Assembly: GCA_013400975.1 (NCBI GenBank)
Contig: WBMZ01009479.1
Coordinates: 62,001-126,000, forward strand
Direction: 5' to 3'
Source: Atrichornis clamosus
Taxonomy: Eukaryota > Chordata > Aves > Passeriformes > Menuridae
Length of the DNA: 64,000 nucleotides
The notes under the pieces were generated by a model that worked only from the letters and a program-made list of their open reading frames with translations, made no database searches and was not told the DNA's origin. Below, one piece after another: positions 36,601-47,910 of this stretch (its first letter is position 1; every line of letters starts with the position of its first letter). Position numbers and translations under genes: made by a program.

Positions 36601-37843
36601 GACATGGAATGGGGTTTATTTCAAATCTATTGCATGTTGGAGACAAATATGAATCCTCATTGCTAAATTCTGTGTCATAGTAAAACTGCAGTTTAATTGT
36701 TTACTGATACTCTTCTAACTTCCTTTTAAATATTTCTAAAAAATATTTCAGATTTCTCAGTGTTAATTAGCTTAAGTTACATTTAGGGCAATTTTTTGGT
36801 AGGTGTAAAACATTGGGGTCATATCCAGGAATCAGCTACCATGTGCAACATTTTGCATTTTTAAATTTTCGTCCTGTTTAAAAATATACTAATATATCTT
36901 TTATTTTCTTGATTATTACATTCAATCTTAGTGCAAGTTATGGTGATGCCATGGCTGTAAAAATGGAATTTCCTTTGCCAGGGACAGGCCTGCACTGGAC
37001 TAGTCACAGATTTATTTATATTTCCACAATAAACTCATATTGATGGGACAGTGAGTAGGAAGAAAAAAATGTGAGGTCTTGCAAAGTAAATGGTAGAAAA
37101 AGTACGGAAAAAGTAACTTGTAGGGGAATAATATTGCTAGTTTCAGGGCATGATGGGGAATATGAGGAAGGTTACTTCTTCTCATGCATATCTTAACATT
37201 TTTGAGGATTTATTATTTCAAAGTCTTAATGATTTAATGATCTTAATAATCTAACTCCTATAAAAGTGAGTGCTTGCTCTATCTCAGAAGAAAAATTTCT
37301 TTTTGCTGGGAAAAATCCTTCTCCTTTCCCTCTCACCCACTCCAGCTGGATTTGCTCTACTGAGAGAAGCTGGCAGAGGGACAGGGTGAACACAGGATAA
37401 TTAACAACGAGACAATTAGGCTCTCACCAGACCTGACACATCCTCGCAATGGAAAATGTGAAGTTGTAAGAAAATTCTTCCCTTGGAGAGTGTTTGAAAT
37501 CCAAAGGCTTATCTGTTACAAACTTCGTTCCTTTGTCCTTGAAGACAGATGGTCCCGAAACCTCCGGATGTGGAAAGTGAAGGACGGGGAAAGTGGAAGG
37601 TGTTGTGAGAAGTTCCCCCAGCAGGTACCACTGCCAGCAGCGCCTGGCCCCCTGGGTGAGCTGGGGAGAGCTCCCAGTCCATCCTTGGAGCAACCTCTGC
37701 ATTTGTGTGGGATCAGACACGTCCCACATCCCTAAGAACTTGAAGGGTCTTGGAGAAACAGCCTAAAAAAGGGAAGACTTGCCCAGCTAAACATGCCCAG
37801 CCAGCAGGACCTACTTATCCCTTACTTGCAGGAGCATATTTTT
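36601..37843. other. Intergenic, no supported gene
   Basis: AT-rich to about 37250, then GC-richer to 37740. The antisense-overlapping frames at 37424-37735 have no recognisable product. Confidence 0.5.
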
Positions 37844-37874
37844 ATGAAACATTATTTGAAATAATATGTTTCAT
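37844..37874. repeat. Hairpin with 13 pairs and one bulge
   Basis: ATGAAAC (37844-37850) pairs with GTTTCAT (37868-37874), and ATTATT (37851-37856) with AATAAT (37860-37865). The loop is TGA and a two-base bulge (37866-37867) sits on the 3' arm. The stem is AT-rich. Confidence 0.85.
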
Positions 37875-40800
37875 TATTAAATTGCTTGGTTTTCCCATGT
37901 AAAAAAAGTTTAAAAACAGGAGCAATCAAAACGTAGTTTAAACATGATTTTTCTACTGAAGAACTGGAAAACTCTGAGGATATTTGACTTGAACCAAATA
38001 ATTCACTTTACTGAAAAGAACATGAATCTTGACCTATTGCTGACAAAGCTCAGTAGAGGTGAAAATGCCACATTTTATTTGGGTTTTGTTTGCGATGGTC
38101 AGGCTGAGAGTTAAAGAGATGGAGCTCTACCAGCTTTGCACCCTCTGGGCCAGGTTGTTTGTGTCATTAAAGTATTGGCAGTGCTGAGGATCACTGGAAG
38201 TAGAATATTGCTGAAAGATCAAAGAGTGCCCCTTTGAACACACTTTATTGCCTTTTTCATCTTATCAGCAGTTGCCATTATTAACCTGAGGATTTCTGTC
38301 TGAGTGGGCTGCAGAGGCAGGGGATATCAGGGGGAAGCAGTGGCAGGAGGAGCACAGGTAAGGTGTGGAAGAGATGAGATGATGTGTTCCTCCCTTTCAC
38401 CCACACACATTACAGGTGCTCATATAAACATCCCGATAAAAGTCACGTAGCAGAAAGTCCTGCTGGAGAAAAACAGCAAACGGTGGGATCTGCACAACCA
38501 ATGGCACTGGCTGTGACCCGAGAGTGGGTAAAAGAAACAGCACAGCCTGATGTTATCTGTCCACTTGCCTTTGCCTTGCACGGTGAGGAGGGACTGAGCC
38601 ATGGAAAACAGGTCTGGAATACTGCAAAGAGCTTTTAGGGTATAACGGAAAAATACTGCCTCCTCCGTTTAAGGGAAAAAAGTACCCTACAGTGGATTTA
38701 AACACCCAGTGCAGCTGATTTGGGTGGAATTGTATGCCAGACGTCTTTTTTTCATTCAATGGTTGCAAGTTTTGCAAAATAAGGTAAATATGTATGTTCT
38801 CCCTGCATTTTATGGAAATCTTCCTCCCTTATTTTTTTTTCAAGAAAAAGTGTAACTCCTTAAGTGGATCTTGGGATTATTCCCCTTGATCTATGAACTT
38901 GGCAGTACAGGCAGAACTGTTGTTCTTGCCCATGACAAGGATTTTCTTCATTGTACTCTCAAAAAATGTCTGAAACTTTTTTTTTTTTAAAATCAGCTGC
39001 TTCATGAGTGGAAACATCCAGCAAAGGCAATTTTTGTTGTTGTATTCAGAATGCTGTAAAAGAAGGGCTCTCTCAGTGGGAGCAAGCATAGATAAACCAG
39101 CACAAACCACACCGGAGATCAGACTCAGACTCTTCACTGGCTCTCCCTTGTTGGTAATTCAGACCTCATGGGGCGGATCTGTTGGAATGGATCCAGGTGG
39201 GGCCACGCCCTGTGACAGGAGACATCAGGATATGGATGTGCCTCTTACAGATCGGACAATTTTCCTTCTCTGCCTTCTTCATTGCCACTTCACCCACTGA
39301 GAGTGACACTTGTTCCTGAGCAGCTCCTTCCGGATCGTCCCCTGGTGCTGGAAGGACACCTAGACTGGGGTGTCAGAGGGGTGCAGGATCCAGGGGTGCC
39401 TGACCTCACAGCTCTGAGCTCTGTGCATGAAGGAGAGCTTTGAGATCCCTCCACCAGCACAACTTTGGAGCTCAAACGAGATGTGAACCTGATTTAAGCT
39501 GGGTTTATATGAAGCAAAGGATCCCAGAGATTTATATTTGAGACTGGTCAGCATCACAGCCCCAATGCCAGTGAGACAGGGCACAGAGAACAGCATGGTC
39601 ACACAGGAGGGGGGACTTCTTGGTAAAGTTTGTGGCTGCAGAGGTGGGGACTTACACTGAGAATTGGCTCTCGCTAATTCCAAGAGGTGAGCGCCTTTAA
39701 AATATACTGCTCTGCTCATAATGCCTTGCCAGTGTTTCACATTAACCTTTAGACTATTTGAATTTAACTCTGTAAGTAAGCTAGATAGCTTTCTAAAATG
39801 GTAGATAATATAACAAAAAAGGTGCAGACGTGGATGAAGATATGTGAGCAAAGCAGTTATTAAAATTAGAATGATCGATGCTATAATATTCTGAGGTATC
39901 CTGCATGTGGAGATCTAAGTGGCTGTTCTCTTTAATAAGTATATGCAGCTCCTAATTGGGGGGCAGTTAGCAGATAAACTAACCCAAACTACACAAACAA
40001 ATACAAGGAACAAGAAAGAAAAGCTGCTGTTTGATATAGAGTGTTCTGGAAAATTGGCTCCAAGGTCCAAATTTGTTAATAAAATCCAGGAGTTAATCTT
40101 CCTTGTCCTAGACACACATGCAAAACAGGAATATAAAAATGTTTAGCAATGAACTCATTTGTGGCAGCACGTCAGAGACCACAAACCTTCTAAAGGAATC
40201 AAAAAGACTCCACTAAAAATAGCTGCCAAGAAATCTACTCAGGTTTCACACTTCTGGATTAATGTGTACCCTCTGCATGTGTTTATGGTTCTGGATGTCC
40301 TTTGAAAAGTTAAAAACTTTCTGTTAAGTAAGCAGTTAGCTGGGAATATCTTTACATCGCATCACATCCCACTTTGCCTGCACATCCTTAAGCCAGTTTG
40401 GTCCTTGCAACGGAAGCAGAACTGGAAGCTGCAGGGGCACATCCTCTTGATTCATGAACGTAACCCCCATCAAGGCTAACAGAAGTTACGCACTTGCACT
40501 GAGAGGAGAATCCATCACAGAGAGCTGGTGACCCTCTTAGAGTCACGCAGCAGCGCACTGAAATCTCCCTCATGCAAAACGTGCTTGCTTTCCTCCTAAT
40601 TCCCTGGTGCCCGTCCCTGCCAGCCCAGAAACACACGCCCACGTGCCAGGGATGATGTGTGGGAACGGCAGCTGGCAGAACTTGGTGATGAGAAGCAGAA
40701 ATCTCAGGTACTTTGAGGTGGACCTTATCTGTGAGGAAGCTGGAGGCCAGCTCCTTATTTGCACAAGAGAAAGTGAAGAGAGAAATTGCCACCTGACAGA

Positions 40801-40899
40801 AAAGACAAAATAGAGAGAATGAGGCATAAAAGTTTTCTAGTTTACTTATTAGTGCTATATGTAATTGGATGGAAGTAGCAGGTTTCAAAAATTTGTCTT
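37875..40899. other. Intergenic, no supported gene
   Basis: Open frames at 39360-39851 (minus, 163 codons) and 40388-40888 (minus, 166 codons) show no recognisable domain and have no exon context. No transposon is identified. Confidence 0.5.
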
Positions 40900-41525
40900 G
40901 CTGTAATGACTATAATTTTTTAGAGATCGAAAATGAATCTGACTGGAAAATACCATTAAACTACCAACTTGCTTAAAATTTAAAGGGTAATTCACATATA
41001 ATGCTTTTATTTAATAGCCCAATTTACAAAACGTCTAAAATTAATGCAGATCTTTTCAGGACAAAATCAGCTGTAACTGCACCAACTAATTTTTGCTCAT
41101 TTGAACTGAATTATTAATAAGAGAGAAATATACCATATGTTCCCAAAAGAGCTGGATACATTTATTTCAAATAAAATTGCCGTGTTTGGTGGAATATAAG
41201 AGGTTTAAATGCTTTCAGAGAAATGGGTTACTTATATACTGATTTAATAGAGTATAAATCAGACTGCATAATTAGGGACACAGCTGTTTCCTAACCTAAA
41301 GCTGCCAGCTTTTGTTGGTTAAGTTCCTTTATCACCTGCATGGATTTAATCAGCAATAATTTGTTCTTCTTGTGGAGCAATACAAGTTAATCAATAATTT
41401 TGCTGTTTGTACTATACTGGAAAAGGGCTTTTATGGCAGGTTTAGCTTAAACTGGGCATAAGTTCTCCTGACTTATTCACTTGATTTATTTAGTTTTATT
41501 GTTATCCTGATATTAATTAAAAATG
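40900..41525. promoter_or_regulatory. Candidate conserved non-coding element
   Basis: About 600 bp of repeat-free AT-rich DNA with many ATTA cores, an HNF1/homeodomain-like 'gttaatcaataattt' (41386-41400) and the palindrome TTAATTAA (41513-41520). No open frame of note. Function is inferred from composition. Confidence 0.3.
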
Positions 41526-44195
41526 AAAGGATTTTTGGTAGCTCAACCTCTGCCTAGACGTGATACAGAGATATATTTAACTTTTTAATGCACCATTTTA
41601 AGTTTGTACTACATACACATTTGGGCGTAAACCCCAAATCCTGACTTTGTAAGCTGAAATTCCATGAAAACATCTTCCTTTAGAGGATGTTTGGAGATTT
41701 ACATTCTGTCTGTTCCCAGGGAAAAAAAAAAAGGATAATGTGTATTTCTCTTCTATTTAGTTTAGGTTTTAAAAAGATCCTGGACCAGATATCAAAACAA
41801 GAAGTCTCTGTGCATATTTAATTTACAACAGGAATTTTTTCTTAACCCACACATCGGGTGACAATACTGTGTCATAGGGCCCTGGCTTTACTATTGGAAG
41901 GTCAACAAGGGATAAAAATAAATAAATAAAGAAATAAATGATCAATTTGGCCCCCAAAAATGCACGCTGAGATACTGACCCCCTGCGTGGACAGGTCCCA
42001 CATGCACAAGGCTTGGAAGGTGACAGCCCATTGTCCCTCCTTGTGGATGCTGCTTGGCTCCCTGTGCAAATCCAGGTGAAAATTTTGGAGCCCTGGGCTT
42101 AGGATGGGTTCTGAATTATTCAGGGCACTGTAAAATATTACTTTAGGTCAATGTGACTTCATGTTATCTCCAAAGGGACAATCCTGTTCTCTCCCAGTCC
42201 TCAGTTGCTTCCAGTGTGCCAGGTATAAAACCACGGCAGAGACCAGTTGGTCAGACCCAGTGGAAAATGTTGATTGACTGGTAAATGTAGATATCCTAAT
42301 TAGTCATCCCAGATCTCCAGCAAGAAGAAATATCAGGGATAGCAGCAAATGGTTTTCCCTCATTTTGTACTCTGATATGAATTCAAGTGAACAAAACTGT
42401 TCAATTGATGGATATGTTATTTTCAAATGGGTGATCTGGAGGGATATACTTTTAAAAATCAAATCCAGGGCCAGAAAAGATGGGAAACTTTCAAGTCCTT
42501 TGACATCCAGATGAGGCACATGCCCAGGGCAGAGGGAAGCATCTCACATGATCATGAAAGAATCAAAGTTTCATTTGTAAAAGTTTGTTTGTACTGCAGA
42601 GCTGTTCACACATCGCATTTTTTCTCTTCTTAAGAAAGTTATAAAACCTAACTCAAATCCCAGCAAGTTCCTCTTGGCTTTAGTATCTTGGGATCAGGGT
42701 AGAGACTACAGATGGTCTGCTTTGAGTTGAGATTCATATAATACATAAAATATGTTTATAATATATTCACACAAATCCTAACCTCTAAAAATATGCAGGC
42801 ACATATTCTTAGGTGTTTAAACAGAGGAGAGTGTTAATTTTAAAAGTCTTGATGGTAGAATGTGATATTTCTGAATGAAATTCTTAAATTGTAATTGGCC
42901 ACATGAATGGCACTGGCTATTTCCAGCTGCTTGTTGAATACTATAAAAAAGCAATATATGATACAAATTATTTAAACAAATTATATTTGAATATTTTTTA
43001 TTACATCCCAGTTATCCCTAACTAATGCAAGCCTATGAAAATCCATATCTGCAAAAGGGGATTAATTTTCCAAAGGCTGCCATAGCACCATGGGGACTCC
43101 AGGAGCACCAGTTTCAATAACAGGGTTTTTCCTTAGCTGCAAATGTAACTGTATTTTTATTTAGGGGTGAAGGAAGGAGATGGAATGGGCTGTAAGTAAT
43201 TTCTGATGGCAGGTTTATATTTTAAATAGTTATATTTTAAGTGCATCTGCTCCTTCCAGTCGTTCTGCTCGTCTTGCACAGGGTTACACACAGATAATCA
43301 CATTCCTTCCTTTTAGAGCCAGAACATCCTTTTAAAACCCCAAAGAGACAATATGCAACTTAAAGTAGAAAATTAGCTCCACTCACAAATTATGCATTAA
43401 AGAGACTTTGTATCTCACTATATGTCTTGCTCAGAGGGAACTTCCACGTTCGCAGATTCCAGCTGTGCAAGACATAAAAATTTTATGCTGTAACTTTTAC
43501 AGACCAAGAAGGACTTTCTGCACAGTTAGAGTGGTTTGAGGGAACTGCCACTAAAGAGCAGCTCCTATCTAACACCTCCTAATTAGCTCTTTGTCCCTGA
43601 TGGCAAACATGATGCCACCAATGGGGACAATCCGGAACTTCTGACCAGCTAATTGAAAAATTTACCAATTCTTCTCCTTCCACTCATGAGAAAAGCTAAA
43701 TACATAAATCCCAACAGTCATAGAAGAGAAGAAAAGTTTTGCAGTGCTTCTCTTTCCTCTTTTGACCACTCACATCACGACCCTCTGGAGATTTCCTAAC
43801 TTGTTTACACCCAATGCCTGTTGTTTCCTACAAAGAACTGCCTTCCCTGATTTGATGCCAATATAGAAACCGTAGAAATCCTATTCCCAAACTTATTTTC
43901 CATGTGCTCCATAACACAGGTGTGACCACCGAAATGTGAGCCATCCATAGTACAGTCCATGGACATCAGCAGATGCTCCAGAAGCATCACTCTACAATCA
44001 AACATCCCCCTGAATTCCTTTAAAAAACCCTTCCCTGGGGTAGAGTTGAGGTTTTGGTCAACAGAGACAGCGCTCAACTCTCCCATGGCTGAAAACTAAG
44101 AATTTTAGTTAATTGACCTGTTAAACTGTTCCTTCTCCCTGAATGTTCTTGCAGCCTTATTTCAAAGTATTTATTCAGATTTAGGAGTAGGCTTT
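41526..44195. other. Intergenic; short AAAT microsatellite
   Basis: A short tetranucleotide (AAAT)n run lies at 41911-41939. The minus frame at 43805-44086 has no recognisable product. Nothing else is identified. Confidence 0.5.
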
Positions 44196-44292
44196 CATAG
44201 AACGGTCTGGGTTGGAGAAGACCTTAAAGATCAGGTATTTCCAACCTGCCATGGGCAGGGACACCTTTCACTAGGAGGCCCAAGCCCACCTC
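44196..44292 (-). mobile_element. CR1 LINE fragment, short 3' end
   Basis: Antisense CR1 starting at 'catagaacggtctgggttgg' and running through 'accttaaagatca', 'cctgccatgggcaggg' and 'acacctttcactag'. It then decays in 'caagcccacctcag'. Only about 100 bp survives. Confidence 0.88.
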
Positions 44293-45438
44293 AGCAGCTG
44301 TAATACTCATATTTTTCACTATTAAGAGTTAAAAAATGAAACCCAAAGCTCCTTTGTAAGTTGGGATGTCCAGAAATTTTCCCCTCAACTGACAGCAGAC
44401 ACCCCCCTGCCAGAACTTGGGGAAGAAATCTCCATAACTCACTGATTTTATCTATAGTTAATTTTTTTCCTCACTCTTCCAAGCAGCACCATTAAGGGCA
44501 GTGGAAAAGTTATTTGGGAACATTTGGTTTACAATGTTTACCACATAGCTACACAATACATGTTATAGGTTTAAATCAATATGTGCGAGTAAAGACCCAG
44601 TAATTAAACAACTGATGCTTTCTATGCACAAGGAATGTGATTTTGTCCTTTGTATCTAATATCAACTGCAAATATATGCACTGCTGTGGAGGCATGACCC
44701 CTAATGCTTAATTTTGAATGTTGAAAAAAATGGAGAAGGGCTTGTAAACAAGATATATTTGGCAATTCCTTCAGTGTACTTTGATCTATGTAATAAAGGT
44801 CAGCGCTCAGTGCTTCATTCCACATTCTCCCAAATATCTAATTGCCTAATTATTGCATTATTTCACAGCCAATTGGCTGAAAGGGTTTGTATGGGAGTAT
44901 GGCAGAATAAGAGAGCTGTCAGTCTTTGGTTATGGTCCTATAGTTCTAATTCAAGAATTAAATATCTGTCTTTTCTAAAAGTCATTACATGATTTATTGG
45001 AAAATTGGTAGAAACAGCCCTGGGGGGGTTGTGCTCAAAATCTGGTTTAGAAGAGTGGCTGCTAGCTATGACTTTTGATTTTCTTGTCTCAAAATGAATA
45101 GCACTGCCTGTTTCTATGCAAATTAAATGTTTGAATGTATTTTTTGGAGACAGATTATAATTGTTAATTTAATTGTATTTCTTATGCAGTGAGGTGATTT
45201 GTGTTTTAGTCTTTATTTGCAGAGGAAACCCCTTTTGCTACTGATTCCCCAGAAGTGCAGGACTGCTTTTTTCTGTTGTTTGATAGCTCTAAAATGTCCT
45301 GCAGAAATTGTAGGTCAAGAATTACGGCCATGGTAAATCATGCCTCATGAATGAGAAGTCATCTGTGATTTCTCTAGGGTTTTTTGGTCTGTCTTTAAAA
45401 TGAGTATAATATTAAGAAGAAAATAAAGGCTTCTTTAA
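44293..45438. other. Intergenic; one POU octamer
   Basis: No gene is seen. 'ctaattgcctaattattgc' (near 44839) and octamer ATGCAAAT (45116-45123, followed by TAAAT) suggest possible regulatory sequence in 44830-45200, but support is weak. Confidence 0.45.
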
Positions 45439-45485
45439 CATATATTGGCATAAATATGAACCATTCCAATATATGCATATTTATG
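45439..45485. repeat. Interleaved inverted repeats (A-B-A'-B')
   Basis: CATATATTGG (A, 45439-45448) is followed directly by CATAAATATG (B, 45449-45458). After 7 nt come CCAATATATG (A', 45466-45475) and CATATTTATG (B', 45476-45485). A' and B' are exact reverse complements of A and B, in crossed rather than nested order. B is itself partly self-complementary (CATA..TATG), which raises the chance of a fortuitous match. Inverted CCAAT boxes fall inside A and A'. Confidence 0.9.
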
Positions 45486-46337
45486 ACATTCAAGCTCTGT
45501 TGACATCTAGAATTTAGGCTGCATCAAATAGAGAGGAGCCTCAATAAGTAAGCCTCAAGAAAAAAACATATTCACAAGAGCTCTTCCCAGTAATTATTTT
45601 TAAAAATGTAATTAAATTTCTTTTCTGAATATAAAAATGATCACTTCCCACCATGAACCTGGAGATGCCTCCATCCTCTCTTCTTTTGCTTGTTGAGATG
45701 CTAATTGGAAAGTTCTTTGCTTTATGCAGCTTGCAACTATTTCATGACCCAAATGTCTTTTTTTTTTTTTCCCAGTGATTCCACCCTTTTCCTGTGCTTT
45801 AGGACTAAAACAAGAGTAGGTGGCTCAAAGCTCCTGTGAGCAGTGAAGCTGGGGACACCCAGGGGAGCAGGAGAAGGGATGGGTGGCTGGCTGGTTCTCT
45901 GGGGGCTCAGTAGCCCCCAACTCCTGTGGTGTGGGCCAGCAACTTTATCACCAGAATTTCTTCTTTATGTACCTCTTCTGGCCCGTCTTCTTCTGTTTCT
46001 GAAATAACTGGTCCACTTTCGTAGTGCCAAGGAACAATAAAAGTGATTCCCCTTTGCTGCCGTTCCCAGGAGAGCTTCAGGGGATAGACAAGGACAGGCT
46101 TCTTTGCGATTTCATTCACCTCCTTCTTTCCAGGAACCGCCTCCTATTTCATGCTCCTCAAGCTGAAGGCTTACAAAAATCAATAACTGCTCCTGCCTTT
46201 TGTCCCTCTTTTCTGCCAAAAGTGTCTGTCAAAACAATAATAATTATGGCTGGAGAGAAAATGTCCAAAAAAATCAGGTTTAAAAGCAAGCAAGGGGTTA
46301 ACTTTCCAGTTCATGCACCTGATAATTTATAAAAATT
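45486..46337. other. Intergenic, nothing recognised
   Basis: There is a T-run near 45759 and a GC-richer patch near 45830-45930. Frames at 46024-46332 have no recognisable product. Confidence 0.5.
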
Positions 46338-46680
46338 ATTTGCATCTATTGTCAGCCACCGGACTCACGTAATAGCCCTGAAGCTGCAAAGGGCAAATAA
46401 GAGGCATGTGAGATGCAGCTGGACTGATACAATGGATTGGACATCTCCAAAGAACTCCCATTGGAGTCCAGTGGGTCAATAATCACCAACTAAGAAGGAT
46501 TTACATGATAGACCACAACAGCTGCCTCGGAGCCATTTTATCAAGATCCAGCTTTAAAGCTAAGGTGATGTGCAGGCTTTGCTGCCTGTGAAAATGCCAT
46601 TCTAGGTTAAATGGCATTAAATTAGTAACAGGACCTTAACAGGATCATAATAGGTGATCTACTTGATTTCACAGAATATC
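46338..46680. promoter_or_regulatory. Candidate conserved non-coding element
   Basis: It begins with a perfect POU octamer ATTTGCAT (46338-46345) and continues as high-complexity repeat-free DNA. It includes a stem-loop at 46419-46471 and 'gcattaaattagtaac' near 46612. Regulatory role is inferred. Confidence 0.3.
46419..46471. repeat. Imperfect hairpin, 13 pairs
   Basis: CTGGACT (46419-46425) pairs with AGTCCAG (46465-46471), and CAATGG (46430-46435) with CCATTG (46458-46463). The internal loop is 4/1 and the apical loop 22 nt. It is too short to be a typical microRNA precursor. Confidence 0.75.
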
Positions 46681-47429
46681 TCTCTGAGGGCCACTGTACT
46701 TCTTGCAAAAAACCTGAAAACTTAAAGCAAAGCTGTGTACACTATAAGATGCACCTCTATCGAGGAGAGAAGAGACAAAAATATATTTTCTACATTATTT
46801 TGACATGTTATGCTCAATAGGGACCTAGGGAAATATTGTGACCTATTTCCAGGTGTAGGCAAACTGGATAAAGTCTGTGACAGGAGGGTGTAGAGGAGAT
46901 GCTACTGTACCCTCTCCTTCAATCTCTTGGCTCAGGGTACCCAGAAATTAATTCCAGCTTGGTTAAATTTAGAGCAGCCTCAAAATTCCTCTAATTTTTG
47001 GCAGTGAGAAGAACTTCCTGTGTATCAGTTTCAGTCTTCTCTCTGACAGAGGACTGTACTTCTGCAAAGGGAAATTTGCATTGATAGAAGCAACTGGGGG
47101 ACAAATGAGGGAGAACTCCCAATTATATTGACTTTTTCTTTTGTGCCAGGACAGTGGTATTAAATGGATGTGGAAAACACCAGGCTCTATCTCCTTTCCC
47201 CCCAAAAGTTCCTGCAGTAACAAAGCTCTGCAAACAACACACAACAAGAATATCCTTGCAGCTACATGCTAAATCTGCAAAAAAACCATTAAAAATTAAT
47301 CCCAAGACTTTATTATTCCTTTGTAACTCAGCACTGCAATGATCTTTGTGTAGTGGAGGTCTCTGCAGTGCTCATATGTGCTCTTATGCCTAGGCAGAAT
47401 GCCATGAATTAAGGATGGAGCGTAAACCC
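46681..47429. other. Intergenic, nothing recognised
   Basis: Short open frames on both strands only. No repeat is identified. Confidence 0.5.
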
Positions 47430-47910
47430 TGCCTTTGAATTTCCTGGCTTTTGTTAGTTTGTGTCATAAACTCAACATTATTCAAATCTCGGGTTTTGTA
47501 TTTAATATTATTAAATGCCTCCTCATCAATGCCAAGTCTGTAATTGGTCACAGTGAATAGGTGATTAGACAGATAAAGTGCAATTGTGACTGCAAAAACT
47601 ATCACCAGGTTTGCCGAGGACAATAATTATGTATCTTATAATGTTTGAAAATATTGCCTAAATCTCCTTCCCACATGTTGTTTGTGATGGAAAACAATTA
47701 GACAAAGGATTCTTTTTCTAAGCTGCCTCTGATTCAGATTTGCCTGATGAATGGTCTTTATACTGAACCCAAAGCATTTGTTCCAAGTAAATTATATGTC
47801 ATTGCAAATGCAAAAGGTCTGCTTCACAATGTTTATTGGGATAAATTAAATCTTCTAAAGATGGTAAACAGAAGGCCTCAATAATTATTCACTTCTGTAT
47901 AGTTTAAACT
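47430..47910. promoter_or_regulatory. Candidate conserved non-coding element
   Basis: Repeat-free, high in complexity, with 'ctgtaattggtcacagtg', 'ggtgattagacagataaag', 'gacaataattatgtatc' and 'gacaaaggattc' (SOX/TCF-like). Texture of a developmental enhancer; conservation unknown. Confidence 0.32.

Noticed and set aside
39360..39851. 163-codon minus frame
   Set aside because: No recognisable family and no supporting exon structure.
40388..40888. 166-codon minus frame
   Set aside because: No recognisable family; a second frame on the same strand and one on the other also overlap.
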